Shown here piece after piece: positions 26,461 through 34,991 of a DNA stretch of 64,000 nucleotides; within the stretch, counting starts at the first letter, position 1, and each line of letters starts with the position of its first letter. Under the pieces are notes generated by a model. That model had not been told where the DNA came from. It worked only from the letters and a program-made list of their open reading frames with translations, and did not search any database. Made by a program: the position numbers and the translations under genes. Source of the stretch: Brevibacillus brevis (lineage in GTDB: Bacteria > Bacillota > Bacilli > Brevibacillales > Brevibacillaceae); the NCBI RefSeq assembly GCF_022026395.1, contig NZ_CP041767.1, forward strand, positions 3,690,501-3,754,500, read 5' to 3'.

Positions 26461-28061
26461 GATTGTCCCTCCTCGTTTGGATGACGGTTTCCTGTCATCC
26501 CTGATTGCCCTCCTCTTTGCTGCATAGAATTAGCAAAACCATCGTTCATACGCCTTGCGTTTTGAACTCCCAAAAAGCTCGGGCGTTTTTCCATCATCGA
26601 CCATGGCGTTCTTATCAGGACGTCTTTGAGATCGCCGATTGACATCGGTGCCAGCGGAGATAAATATGGGACACCAAAAGAACGTAGGTTGGCCATATGT
26701 CCGAGGACTAGCAATAACGCTACCAGCATTCCATAGATGCCGAGGATCGAAGCCGCAATCATGATCGGAAAGCGCAGCATTCGCAATGAAATCGATGCAT
26801 TAAAATGCGGGATGGTAAATGAGGCTATCCCTGTGAGCGATACAACGATAACCATGGGGGCAGAAACAATCCCTGCCTGCACAGCTGCTTGACCTACGAC
26901 CAGCGCGCCTAAAATACTGACGGCTTGCCCGACCGTTTTCGGGAGACGAATCCCCGCTTCTCGCAAGGCTTCAAAAGAAATTTCCATGATAAAAGCCTCT
27001 ACAATAGCAGGAAAAGGAATGGACTCGCGCGCAGCCGCAATACTTAAAAGGAGCGTGGTTGGCAGCATCTGTTGGTGATAAGTCGTTATGGCCACATATA
27101 AGGCAGGGGTAATGAGTGAAATGATGAGAAATACATAACGCAGTAGTCGTACAAGCGTAGCCATTTGAAATCGCTCGTAGTAATCCTCGCTGGCCTGCAT
27201 CATCATCCAAAACGTAACAGGCACGATTAAAACCATCGGTGTCCCATCCACAAATATCGCGACACGTCCCTCCAGCAATGCCGCAGCGACCGTGTCTGGG
27301 CGCTCGGAATACATAACCTGAGGGAAAGGCGAGTATGTATTATCCTGGATCATCTCTTCGATATATCCGCTTTCCAGCACAGCATCTAAATTGATCTTAC
27401 TGATTCGAGCAGTGACCTCCTGAACGATCTCTGGATCAGCAATCCCATCCAGAAAAGCAACCACCAGGTTGGTGTTTGTCTCACGTCCAACTACCAAGGA
27501 CTTCATTTTCAATCGAGGTGTTCGCAATTTTCGCCGTAGCATCGACGTGTTCGTGCGAATATTTTCGATAAAACCCTCACGCGGCCCCCGTACGACCGCT
27601 TCTCCTTCCGGTTCGTTTACGGAGCGTTTTTCTGCTCCACGAATGCCGAGCGTAAGTGCTTCTGTATTTCCCTCTACAAGAATGCCTGTATCACCTGAAA
27701 GCACAGCCTGTAATAGCTTTTTATAATCGTCTACTCTTCCCATCTGGGAAACAGGCAAAAGTGACTCTTCTATCACTTTTATATCGTCATCGCCATCTTC
27801 AAGCACCATTAACGATTTCAGTGCGGAATTGACCTCTTTGGTATCAATCAGCCCATCGACAAAGACAGCAATTGCACGGACACTGTTTTTTTGGCGGAAT
27901 TCCCGTATGACAAAATCGGAGCAATCAGCGAACATTTTTTTCAACAGATCAATGTTCTCTCCCAATTGAGGCGAAATCGGTATACCCTCCAGATCAATCA
28001 AGCTGCAGGCATTCATCGTCTCAATCAGGTCCTTCATTTTATCTTTCTTCTTGAATTTCAT
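26457..28061 (-). CDS. Germinant receptor A subunit (GerAA/GerKA-like)
   Basis: A 534-residue protein of the GerA family, with a soluble N-terminal domain of about 290 residues (TGILVEGNTEALTLGIRGAEKRSVNEP, split here only for description: TGILVEGNTEALTL then GIRGAEKRSVNEPE) and about five C-terminal membrane segments. The conserved YPVMTLLR-type region appears as FQMATLVRLLRYVFLIISL, and FTIPHFNASISLRMLRFP lies near the end. The start is ATG 28061 (MKFKKKDKMKDLIETMN) after GGTGATG; an upstream in-frame ATG at 28187 lacks a site. It is the first gene of the A-C-D-B operon, divergent from the LigD polymerase gene. The germinant cannot be predicted. Confidence 0.92.
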   Translation of the reverse strand: MKFKKKDKMKDLIETMNACSLIDLEGIPISPQLGENIDLLKKMFADCSDFVIREFRQKNSVRAIAVFVDGLIDTKEVNSALKSLMVLEDGDDDIKVIEESLLPVSQMGRVDDYKKLLQAVLSGDTGILVEGNTEALTLGIRGAEKRSVNEPEGEAVVRGPREGFIENIRTNTSMLRRKLRTPRLKMKSLVVGRETNTNLVVAFLDGIADPEIVQEVTARISKINLDAVLESGYIEEMIQDNTYSPFPQVMYSERPDTVAAALLEGRVAIFVDGTPMVLIVPVTFWMMMQASEDYYERFQMATLVRLLRYVFLIISLITPALYVAITTYHQQMLPTTLLLSIAAARESIPFPAIVEAFIMEISFEALREAGIRLPKTVGQAVSILGALVVGQAAVQAGIVSAPMVIVVSLTGIASFTIPHFNASISLRMLRFPIMIAASILGIYGMLVALLLVLGHMANLRSFGVPYLSPLAPMSIGDLKDVLIRTPWSMMEKRPSFLGVQNARRMNDGFANSMQQRGGQSGMTGNRHPNEEGQS

Positions 28062-28205
28062 TTCATCACCAACCACTGGAAAGCTACCCGTATTATGGTT
28101 GATTGGCAGGAAATATATGCAAAGAGGAATTCTCAATACATAGAGAATCGTGGGTGGGAGATAGTAGGAACACCTATACCGTTTCAAAAGAAGGTGAAAA
28201 CGTCA

Positions 28206-29108
28206 TTGCGTCCTGCAACAAAAGAGTACGAGCTGACGATCGACAATCACGTATTGTCCATCACAAATCCTGACAAGCCTCTATGGCCAGAGGCCGAGGT
28301 AACCAAGCTAGATTACTTGCGCTATTTGCTGATTGTTGCAGACCCACTGCTCAGGTATAGCAAGGATCGGCTCTTAACCGTCATTCGCTACCCGCACGGA
28401 ATCGGTGACAAGCACTTCTATCAAAAAAATGCCCCAGACTATGCACCCGACTGGATACAAACGCATACATGGGAAAACGTACGTTACGTACTGTGCAATA
28501 ACCGAGCGACACTCGTATGGATGGCGAATCAAGCAGCATTGGAGTGGCACGTCTCTTTTCATCTCGCCAAGGATGAGACTCCGACTGAGCTCGTGTTTGA
28601 CCTCGATCCTTCCACAGATGATTTTGGTGTTGTGATAGAGTCTGCCCTCTTATTGAAAGAGCTGCTCGATGAATTACAGTTGCCTTCATGGGTCAAGACA
28701 TCTGGTTCGAGCGGCTTGCAAGTTTATGTTCCGATCGAACTTTGCTATACGTTTGAACAGACCCGCCAAGTCGGACATTTCATCGCATCCTATTTAGTCA
28801 GCAAGCATCCCTCACTTTTAACCATCGAGCGTTTCGTGAAGAATCGGGGAAATAAGCTATACATTGATTATTTGCAACACTGGCGCGGTAAGACACTGCC
28901 AGCCCCTTATTCAACCCGCGCAAAACCACAGGCTACCGTATCAACGCCACTTCTGTGGAAAGAGGTTCCCCATTGTCATCCCACAGACTTCACCGTTTAT
29001 ACGGTACCCAAACGCCTGGAAACAATCGGAGATTTATTCTCATCCATTTCTGCTCCGACAAAGCGGTCCTCTCTTGATGGCATCCTCGGCTTTTTGCAGT
29101 CCCGGTAA
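28206..29108 (+). CDS. LigD-type NHEJ polymerase domain
   Basis: A primase-polymerase of about 300 residues that fills gaps and adds nucleotides at broken ends. It shows ITNPDKPLWPEAEVTKLDYLRYLL at the start (given in parts: ITNPDKPLWPE and TKLDYLRYLL), the YPHGIGDKHFYQKN stretch, the catalytic DLDPS motif near residue 145 and TSGSSGLQVYVPIE. TTG 28206 has an AAGGTGA site eight bases upstream and matches the usual family length; GTG 28193 and ATG 28095 are alternatives. In other Bacillota this domain is fused to the ligase; here it stands alone, divergent from gerAA. Confidence 0.88.
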   Translation: MRPATKEYELTIDNHVLSITNPDKPLWPEAEVTKLDYLRYLLIVADPLLRYSKDRLLTVIRYPHGIGDKHFYQKNAPDYAPDWIQTHTWENVRYVLCNNRATLVWMANQAALEWHVSFHLAKDETPTELVFDLDPSTDDFGVVIESALLLKELLDELQLPSWVKTSGSSGLQVYVPIELCYTFEQTRQVGHFIASYLVSKHPSLLTIERFVKNRGNKLYIDYLQHWRGKTLPAPYSTRAKPQATVSTPLLWKEVPHCHPTDFTVYTVPKRLETIGDLFSSISAPTKRSSLDGILGFLQSR

Positions 29109-29181
29109 GCCATTAGTTGGAATCCTGCAGTCTATTTGTGCTATACTTGGCACAGATGTTTTAAGGCAAGGAGGCACATTC

Positions 29182-29979
29182 ATGATCGATCCGATCGCAA
29201 TTGCAATCGGCCCCTTAAAGATTCACTGGTATGGCATTATTATGGGGCTGGCATTTTTCTTGGGTACTTATCTCGCGCGCTACAATTCCAAACGTTCTGG
29301 CATTGATCCTGATCACGTCTTGAACATGGTGGTTCTGATCATTCCAGCAGCCATCGTTTGTGCAAGATTGTATTATGTTACGTTTGAATGGCAGCAGTAC
29401 AAAGACAACCCACTGGACATCTTCGCAGTTTGGCAAGGCGGCTTGGCTATTCACGGCGGATTAATCGGTGGTGTTCTGGCAGGAACCTGGTATATTCGAA
29501 AGCATAATCTGCCGTTCCTTCGCTTGGCTGACATTTTTATGCCGAGTGTCATTTTGGGTCAAGCCATCGGGCGTTGGGGAAACTTTATCAACCAGGAAGC
29601 TCATGGTGGTCCAGTCTCTGCCGAGTTTATGGAAAAGTTCCCCGCATTCATCCGCGAGCAAATGTTTATCGGCGGACAGTACTACCATCCTACATTCTTG
29701 TATGAATCGATATGGAACCTTATCGTGTTTGGCATTCTCGTGCTCATACTGTACCGATTCAAAAAATTCGATGGACAGGTCTTGTTCAGCTACATGATCC
29801 TGTATTCGATTGGACGCTTCTTCATTGAGGGCATGCGTACAGACAGTTTGTTGATAGCCGATACCCTGCGTGTCGCTCAATTAGTCAGTCTGTGCTTGAT
29901 TGCTGCCGGTGTCATCTTGCTGCTCGTGTTTGCACGAAAAAGCAAGCAGGCCGGACATTCCCAAAACTCGATCGAATAA
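29182..29979 (+). CDS. lgt: Prolipoprotein diacylglyceryl transferase
   Basis: Attaches diacylglycerol from phosphatidylglycerol to the Cys of prelipoproteins, at the outer face of the membrane. The 265-residue protein has seven hydrophobic segments and the family signature GRWGNFINQEAHGG near residue 133, and GRFFIEGMRTDS near residue 213. A strong AAGGAGG site precedes ATG 29182. Lipoproteins made in this window that need it include the GerAC-like subunit, the VanY-like carboxypeptidase and the Gmad2 protein. Confidence 0.97.
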   Translation: MIDPIAIAIGPLKIHWYGIIMGLAFFLGTYLARYNSKRSGIDPDHVLNMVVLIIPAAIVCARLYYVTFEWQQYKDNPLDIFAVWQGGLAIHGGLIGGVLAGTWYIRKHNLPFLRLADIFMPSVILGQAIGRWGNFINQEAHGGPVSAEFMEKFPAFIREQMFIGGQYYHPTFLYESIWNLIVFGILVLILYRFKKFDGQVLFSYMILYSIGRFFIEGMRTDSLLIADTLRVAQLVSLCLIAAGVILLLVFARKSKQAGHSQNSIE

Positions 29980-30001
29980 CATCAACATGCCATATCCATT
30001 G

Positions 30002-30034
30002 CCACTCAGGTCAGTCCGACTGGGTGGTTTTTTC
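30002..30034 (+). terminator. Terminator of lgt
   Basis: CCACTCAG pairs with CTGGGTGG (one G-T pair) across a 10-base loop and is followed by six T. It lies about 20 bases after the lgt stop. Confidence 0.85.
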
Positions 30035-30103
30035 TTTGCCTTGTCTGAATTGTCGCAATGCAGGCAATAACTAGGAGAAAGAATAAAAAAGGATGGGAAT
30101 AAG

Positions 30104-30343
30104 ATGGATGATGGAATTTTGGAAGAGTATCTCGATCGTTATGTACGTATTCATTTCGCTCCTGATATGGTCGGCCAAGGATTATCTGCATATGCAGAAG
30201 GTAAATTGTATGATTACAGCCCCAATGGCATATTAATTGAAGAACGGGACGGCTCGCTGGACTATATCCCATTCTCTGCCATTCGCCTCGTGCAAATTAA
30301 ACCTAAGCCTGGCTTATGGGAGCGTTTAACTGGATCAAGCTAA
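30104..30343 (+). CDS. Small hypothetical acidic protein
   Basis: A 79-residue protein, MDDGILEEYLDRYVRIHF to LVQIKPKPGLWERLTGSS, predicted as a beta-rich fold by alternating hydrophobic strands (VRIHF, ILIEERDG, YIPFSAIRLVQI). A GGATGGGAA site precedes the ATG. No Cys and no signal are present. The pattern is compatible with an Sm-like barrel, but I do not recognise the family. It is monocistronic, ended by a hairpin shared with the pit operon. Confidence 0.8.
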   Translation: MDDGILEEYLDRYVRIHFAPDMVGQGLSAYAEGKLYDYSPNGILIEERDGSLDYIPFSAIRLVQIKPKPGLWERLTGSS

Positions 30344-30344
30344 T

Positions 30345-30386
30345 GAAAAAGACACCTCCCCGCGTACTCTACACGGAAAGGTGTCT
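30345..30386. terminator. Terminator between small ORF and pit operon
   Basis: Eight-bp stem AGACACCT/AGGTGTCT around a 21-base loop; on the minus strand it is followed by five T, ending the pit transcript, and it also lies directly after the plus-strand ORF. Confidence 0.82.
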
Positions 30387-30412
30387 GTTATCTATTGGAT
30401 AAAGATGTAGCT

Positions 30413-31432
30413 CTACAAGAATACGTCAAACACGACGTAGCAGGCAGCAGCCAAAAGTCCGGTAATCGGAAGGGTAATGACCCAAGTGACCAAAATCCGG
30501 CCAGCCAAGCCCCATTTTACTGCGTTCAGCTTTTGCGATGCCCCTACCCCCAAGATGGCGGATGTGATCACATGCGTTGTGCTCACTGGCAGTTTCAAAG
30601 CTGTAAAGATTGTGATAATCAAGGCAGAAGACAGGTCTGCTGAGAAACCGGAAATTGGCTTGATTTTCATAATCTTACCACCCAAGGTCTTGATGATCCG
30701 CCATCCACCAAAGGCTGTACCTAAAGCCATTGCAAGAGCAGCTGAAAGTTTTACCCACAGTGGAATAACGAATTCGCCCGGTGCTTGTACCAAGAATCCT
30801 CCAGAAATCAAAGCAAGGGTGATTACGCCCATTGTTTTTTGCGCATCGTTGGCTCCATGGCTGAAAGCCTGCCAAGACGCTGACAATACTTGCATCGAAC
30901 GGAAACCTTTATTGGTTTTGTGATACGCGGAGTTACGAACGAACCAAGACACCAGCTTGATCACCACAAAACCAACAGCGAAGGCAACAAGCGGCGATAC
31001 GATCAACGCTTGGATAATGCTAATGAAGCCCGACCAGTTAATGGCACCACTTCCTGCGGCACCAAAAGCGGCACCTGCAACGCCGCCGATAATCGCGTGC
31101 GAGGACGAGCTAGGAATTCCGAACCACCAGGTGATTAGGTTCCACAAAATCGCAGATGTCAACGCGGCCAAAACGACGACCAATCCATTTTCCAGCTTGA
31201 ATGGATCAGTAATGCCTCCCCCGATTGTCTTCGCTACCCCCGTATACGAGAGTGCACCAATCAGGTTACACAAGGATGCAATAATAATCGCCGTTTTTGG
31301 ACTTAATGCGCGCGTGGAAACAGAAGTCGCAATCGCGTTCGCCGTATCGTGAAAACCATTAATAAAGTCAAATGCTAACGCCATGATGACGACGAGTACG
31401 AGAATAATCACCTCTGGCGAAAGATCAAGCAT
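30413..31432 (-). CDS. pit: Low-affinity inorganic phosphate transporter (PiT family)
   Basis: Metal-phosphate/proton symporter of 339 residues in the cytoplasmic membrane. The duplicated PiT signature appears as DFINGFHDTANAIATSVSTR near residue 21 and SHGANDAQKTMGVITLAL near residue 190. About ten hydrophobic segments are visible. It overlaps the DUF47 gene by 8 bases, the usual pair for this transporter. The upstream region has PhoP-box-like repeats, although PiT in B. subtilis is not known as a strong Pho gene. Confidence 0.96.
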   Translation of the reverse strand: MLDLSPEVIILVLVVIMALAFDFINGFHDTANAIATSVSTRALSPKTAIIIASLCNLIGALSYTGVAKTIGGGITDPFKLENGLVVVLAALTSAILWNLITWWFGIPSSSSHAIIGGVAGAAFGAAGSGAINWSGFISIIQALIVSPLVAFAVGFVVIKLVSWFVRNSAYHKTNKGFRSMQVLSASWQAFSHGANDAQKTMGVITLALISGGFLVQAPGEFVIPLWVKLSAALAMALGTAFGGWRIIKTLGGKIMKIKPISGFSADLSSALIITIFTALKLPVSTTHVITSAILGVGASQKLNAVKWGLAGRILVTWVITLPITGLLAAACYVVFDVFL

Positions 31433-32042
31433 TCTTTAACACGATCCCTTCTACCAGGTTGGAGACGTCCTCAGCGAAGTCAGCACAGTCTTCGAGCTTA
31501 TCGTAAATCTCTTTGAGTTTGATCGCTTCCATTGGGTTGGTATCAGGAGAATTCAACAAATCAGATACCATTTTACGGTAGTTGGAGTCAGATTCATGCT
31601 CCAAATCTTTAATTTCCCCAGCGATTTGTGTAACGACTTTATGATCCAGTTTGCGCAGTGTGCGAATCAGCTCGATCAGCTTAGCCGAGCATTTCACCAA
31701 AATATTGGCTTGTGCCAATACACGTGGATCTGGTTGAGTCACTTGGTACAAATACATACGATCAGCAACACCGTCAATGTAGTCGATCATCGAGTCCATC
31801 GTATGAGCGAGTTGGTGAATGTCTTCACGCTCAAGCGGAGTGATAAAAGTAGAGTTCAACTCGTTCATGATGCGACGAACGATTTCGTCTCCTTCTTTCT
31901 CGACAGCCTTGATTGCCTTAACCTTTGTTTCCAGATCATGATAATTTCCTATCATTTCATAGAAAAGATGAGTTCCTTTGTGTACCGTGGCAATCTGCTG
32001 TTCGAACAGATCAAAGAAGATATACTTGTTTGATTTCAACAT
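31425..32042 (-). CDS. DUF47 (PhoU-like) accessory protein of PiT
   Basis: Helical protein of about 205 residues, the PhoU-related DUF47 family that accompanies PiT transporters and probably controls them. Characteristic stretches are EKEGDEIVRRIMNELNSTF and TPLEREDIHQLAHTMDSMID, where acidic metal-binding residues reside, and IYDKLEDCADFAEDVSNLVE near the end. Start choice: ATG 32042 (MLKSNKYIFF) has a long spacing to GGAG; GTG 32057 directly follows AAAGGA. Both are possible. It is first in the operon with pit. Confidence 0.93.
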   Translation of the reverse strand: MLKSNKYIFFDLFEQQIATVHKGTHLFYEMIGNYHDLETKVKAIKAVEKEGDEIVRRIMNELNSTFITPLEREDIHQLAHTMDSMIDYIDGVADRMYLYQVTQPDPRVLAQANILVKCSAKLIELIRTLRKLDHKVVTQIAGEIKDLEHESDSNYRKMVSDLLNSPDTNPMEAIKLKEIYDKLEDCADFAEDVSNLVEGIVLKNA

Positions 32043-32083
32043 ATGGGACTTCTTCACTCCTTTGAATAAATCACACCTAACAG

Positions 32084-32112
32084 ATTATATCGAATGTTAA
32101 TGTTTCCGTAAA
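32084..32112 (-). promoter_or_regulatory. Promoter of the DUF47-pit operon
   Basis: On the minus strand TTTACG (32107-32112), 17-base spacer, TATAAT (32084-32089). The -10 is perfect and the -35 poor, as often seen in activator-dependent promoters. The start lies some 35-40 bases before the coding start. Confidence 0.6.
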
Positions 32113-32132
32113 TTTAAAATCAAGGTCAAATG

Positions 32133-32171
32133 TGTATATTTTTCTTTAAGGAATTATTAAGTTTTTGTAAA
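32133..32171 (-). promoter_or_regulatory. Four PhoP-box-like repeats, 11-bp period
   Basis: Reading the minus strand, TTTACA, TTAATA, TTAAAG and TATACA occur at exact 11-base intervals (32166-71, 32155-60, 32144-49, 32133-38) just upstream of the -35. The PhoP consensus in Bacillus is TT(A/T)A(C/T)A in repeats about 11 bases apart; two copies match fully, the others at four and five of six positions. The region is AT-rich, so chance cannot be excluded. Confidence 0.5.
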
Positions 32172-32184
32172 TGCTCTTTACAAT

Positions 32185-32222
32185 AAAAAAAAACACCCAT
32201 GTCAAGAGAGATGACGAGTGTT
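32185..32222 (-). terminator. Terminator after the GGDEF remnant
   Basis: AACAC..GTCA pairs with TGAC..GTGTT around a short loop and is followed on the minus strand by a run of at least eight T, directly after the end of the remnant gene. Confidence 0.75.
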
Positions 32223-32721
32223 AGTCTTGCCAATATTTATCATTTCATTCGAAGCGACCATCATGCAATCTTTCCTTTTTTTCGCTTCATACATAAGCAT
32301 ATCTGCTTTTTTCGCTAACTCTTCCGCTGTTGCAGCATGGTGTGGATACGAGGCTACTCCGATACTGACCGTGACACCTGCCGCCTTCCAAATGGCCAAA
32401 TGAATCATTGAATATTTTGAAATTATCCAAATCAATAAACAATAAAGTAACAGATTGATGATTGCTTTTTGCCAACTCTACTTCTTCAACCAATTTGTCC
32501 AGAAATCTGCGATTGACGAGAACGCCTGTAAGTGAATCATGATAAGCCATCTGCCGCAACCGCTCTACATATTTCCCTATTTGATAGGCAGCAACCGACT
32601 GAATGACACCCACAAGTAAAAGAAAGACAATCATGCTCTCATCCCTCGGCAATCCGTAACCGATCAGCCAAACCGAGATGATCACACAGGACACACCCAA
32701 GCTGATCCAGCGTGATCCCAA
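32202..32721 (-). pseudogene. GGDEF-domain protein with internal deletion
   Basis: Remnant of a diguanylate cyclase-like gene. The TTG frame from 32721 gives two membrane helices (residues 6-45), then the start of a GGDEF domain, YHDSLTGVLVNRRFLDKLVEE and LLFIDLDNFKIFNDSFGHL. Next to FGHL the frame changes, and another frame continues with GVTVSIGVASYPHHAATAEELAKKADMLMYEAKKRKD, given here in parts: GVTVSIGVASYPHH and AKKADMLMYEAKKRKD, the true end of the same domain. About 90 residues, including the GGDEF catalytic motif, are missing. A deletion that also shifted the frame explains both facts. Confidence 0.82.
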
Positions 32722-32938
32722 AGTACACTACCCCCGATCCATCCGATGTAACCTTCTTTCTATTCGTACATTAGACCTATCAAGCAAAACCACGAAACTG
32801 CCACTTATTCAATCAAGCGAATCATCGAAAGCTCCTGACAATCAGCCTGTGGTCTATGCACATGGTGCTGCATGAATTGGAACCAATTGGAAGGGATAAG
32901 CTAATGCCTAATAAAAATAGACGGGAGTGAATGAATGT

Positions 32939-34003
32939 ATGCCCCGTATAGAAGCCGTGGCTACAGCAGTACCTTCCCATGAGATTACACAAGAGGACTC
33001 CATCAAGCTGGCGCGCCTATTTTTTCAAGATGCCTTTCCCGATATAGACCGTTTGTTACACGTGTTTGCACACAGTCGCATTCAAAAACGACATTTTAGT
33101 ATGCCAATGGATTGGTTTTTGGAAGACCGGCCATTTGCAGAGAAAAATCAATTGTATATCGAACATGCGGAAGCTTTGGCAGAGGAAGCAGCCCGAAAGT
33201 GTTTTACGAAAGCTGGAGTTGAGCCGGCATCCATCGATTGTTTGATGTTTGTATCAAGCACTGGCATTGCGACCCCAAGCCTTGATTCCCGCTTGCTCCA
33301 CCGCTTGGGACTCCGATCGCAAGCAACCCGTGTTCCGTTGTGGGGTCTTGGCTGTGCCGGTGGAGCGATGGGATTGTCTCGCGCATGTGAGTACACCCAG
33401 GCTTATCCCTCCCGGCGAGTATTGCTTGTGAGCGTAGAACTATGCGGCTTGACCTTTATCCGACAAGATTTGTCTAAAAGCAATTTGGTCGCAACGTGCC
33501 TCTTTGGAGATGGAGCTGCAGCCGTATTAATTGAAGGAGACCAAGTCTCGTCCTCTTCGGACACACCTAAGGTTCAATTTTGTGATGCGCGAACGACAAC
33601 ATGGCCGGACACCGTAGATGTCATGGGATGGGAATTGACCGATCCTGGGTTAAAAGTGATTTTCTCTCGCGATATCCCTACTCTCATCCGGTCTTCGATG
33701 CGAGAAAACGTGGAGAGTTTTTTGTCACCGCATGGGATGTCTATTGACCATCTACGTCACTTCATTTTCCATCCAGGTGGAGCCAAGGTATTAACGGCTT
33801 ACCAGCGTTCTCTGGGCATTGGTACCGAAGCCACTCGTTTTTCTGAAGATGTCCTAACCAATTTTGGAAACATGTCTTCCCCTACGGTTCTCTTCGTCTT
33901 GGAAAAAAGCATGGAGAAGGCGTGGGAGCCAGGAGATCGCGGATTGGTCGCTGCGCTTGGACCTGGATTTAGCTCCGAGCTCTTACTTCTGGAGGCGAGA
34001 TAG
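32939..34003 (+). CDS. bpsA: Type III polyketide synthase (alkylpyrone synthase, BpsA-like)
   Basis: Chalcone-synthase-fold enzyme that in B. subtilis makes alkylpyrones from long-chain acyl-CoA and malonyl-CoA. About 354 residues. The catalytic Cys is in WGLGCAGGAMGLSRA near residue 140, His in FIFHPGGAKVLTA and Asn in NFGNMSSPTVLFVLE. DIDRLLHVFAHSRIQKRHFS near the start matches the bacterial group. ATG 32939 is chosen; a GTG at 32927 is possible. It is followed after two bases by a methyltransferase gene, the bpsA-bpsB arrangement. It draws on the same acyl pool as the fab cluster. Confidence 0.92.
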   Translation: MPRIEAVATAVPSHEITQEDSIKLARLFFQDAFPDIDRLLHVFAHSRIQKRHFSMPMDWFLEDRPFAEKNQLYIEHAEALAEEAARKCFTKAGVEPASIDCLMFVSSTGIATPSLDSRLLHRLGLRSQATRVPLWGLGCAGGAMGLSRACEYTQAYPSRRVLLVSVELCGLTFIRQDLSKSNLVATCLFGDGAAAVLIEGDQVSSSSDTPKVQFCDARTTTWPDTVDVMGWELTDPGLKVIFSRDIPTLIRSSMRENVESFLSPHGMSIDHLRHFIFHPGGAKVLTAYQRSLGIGTEATRFSEDVLTNFGNMSSPTVLFVLEKSMEKAWEPGDRGLVAALGPGFSSELLLLEAR

Positions 34004-34005
34004 TC

Positions 34006-34533
34006 ATGTTGCTCTTCTTTGGATTTGTCATGGCTGGAGTCGTGTTGCAGCGACTGGTGGAGCTACTCGTTGCCGTGAGGAATGCCCGCTATATCCGCTC
34101 AAAAGGGGGCTACGAAGTTGGGGCGAGTCATTACAAATACATCGTCCTTCTTCATTTTCTCTTTTTTCTCTCGCTTATTTTCGAAGTGGTGGGAAAAGGC
34201 AGTTCCATGGTTCTGCCCTCTTGGTGGGCGGTTCCGTTCAGCCTGTTTTTGATCGCCCAAGGACTACGTTATTGGTGTATTCGCAGCTTGGGCAAACGGT
34301 GGAATACACGCATCTTCATACTCCCGGGCGAGGCTCCGATCAAGCGAGGTCCTTATCGGTTCATTCGTCACCCCAACTACTTGGTCGTATCGCTTGAGCT
34401 ACTCCTACTGCCCTTGACATTTTCCGCTGTGGCTACTGCTCTGACTTTTTCTCTCTTGAATGCCTGGCTGCTCCTGCGCATACGGATTCCAATGGAAGAA
34501 GCAAGCGTCTACGATGGTCATCGTGAGTCATAA
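34006..34533 (+). CDS. bpsB: ICMT-family methyltransferase (BpsB-like)
   Basis: Membrane methyltransferase of the isoprenylcysteine carboxyl methyltransferase family, 175 residues with about four hydrophobic segments. The active region GPYRFIRHPNYLVV (residues 117-130) and the preceding RWNTRIFILPGE are characteristic. In B. subtilis BpsB methylates alkylpyrones made by BpsA. It begins two bases after bpsA and is ended by a clear terminator, so the two form one operon. Confidence 0.9.
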   Translation: MLLFFGFVMAGVVLQRLVELLVAVRNARYIRSKGGYEVGASHYKYIVLLHFLFFLSLIFEVVGKGSSMVLPSWWAVPFSLFLIAQGLRYWCIRSLGKRWNTRIFILPGEAPIKRGPYRFIRHPNYLVVSLELLLLPLTFSAVATALTFSLLNAWLLLRIRIPMEEASVYDGHRES

Positions 34534-34540
34534 AAACAAA

Positions 34541-34576
34541 AAGTCTTTGGCACACGCACATGCCAAAGACTTTTTA
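34541..34576 (+). terminator. Terminator of the bpsAB operon
   Basis: Twelve-bp perfect stem AAGTCTTTGGCA with an 8-base loop followed by a T-run. Confidence 0.92.
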
Positions 34577-34653
34577 TCAGACAAAAGGTTTATTCCTTGT
34601 CATTCAGCGGGAAAAGAAAAGAAGCTGTTACTCTTTCCCGTGAGGTGGATCTA

Positions 34654-34974
34654 GTGAATCGCACAACCATAGTGGAGCCTCAAGAGACGAAACGTATCAT
34701 CGTCCGAGACTTTTTCGCTTTGATTGAAACGGTACCGAACAAGGATGACCAGGCTAGTATTCAAACATTTCTCCGCTATTTGCAAAGCCTGCTAAGAATC
34801 AAGCAAGTCGTTCCTCCCGTTGTGGAAATCATGACGGTTATCAAACAAAACAAGCCACTTCTCTACCACGCGGCACGCAGAATTACCCTTCCTTCAAGCA
34901 ATTTGCACATGCTATTTCAGCTAGAAATGGATATTATGCTTGCCCACGAAAGGCTCCGTCAGTACGACAAATGA
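34654..34974 (+). CDS. Hypothetical helical protein
   Basis: A 106-residue protein, starting at GTG 34654 with a GAGGTG site six bases upstream. The predicted secondary structure is mainly helical (VRDFFALIETVPNKDDQ, TFLRYLQSLLRIK, NLHMLFQLEMDIMLAHERLRQ). There is no signal, Cys cluster or obvious catalytic motif. An ATG further upstream (34597) is not preceded by a ribosome site and overlaps the bps terminator side. Unrecognised; it lies between the bps operon and a convergent aminopeptidase. Confidence 0.75.
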   Translation: MNRTTIVEPQETKRIIVRDFFALIETVPNKDDQASIQTFLRYLQSLLRIKQVVPPVVEIMTVIKQNKPLLYHAARRITLPSSNLHMLFQLEMDIMLAHERLRQYDK

Positions 34975-34991
34975 TTTGGGTAGGCTTTGCC

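Noticed and set aside
27891..28205. N-terminal extension of the LigD polymerase from 27891
   Set aside because: It runs antisense into gerAA; the TTG at 28206 fits family length and has a ribosome site, with ATG 28095 as the only other real option.
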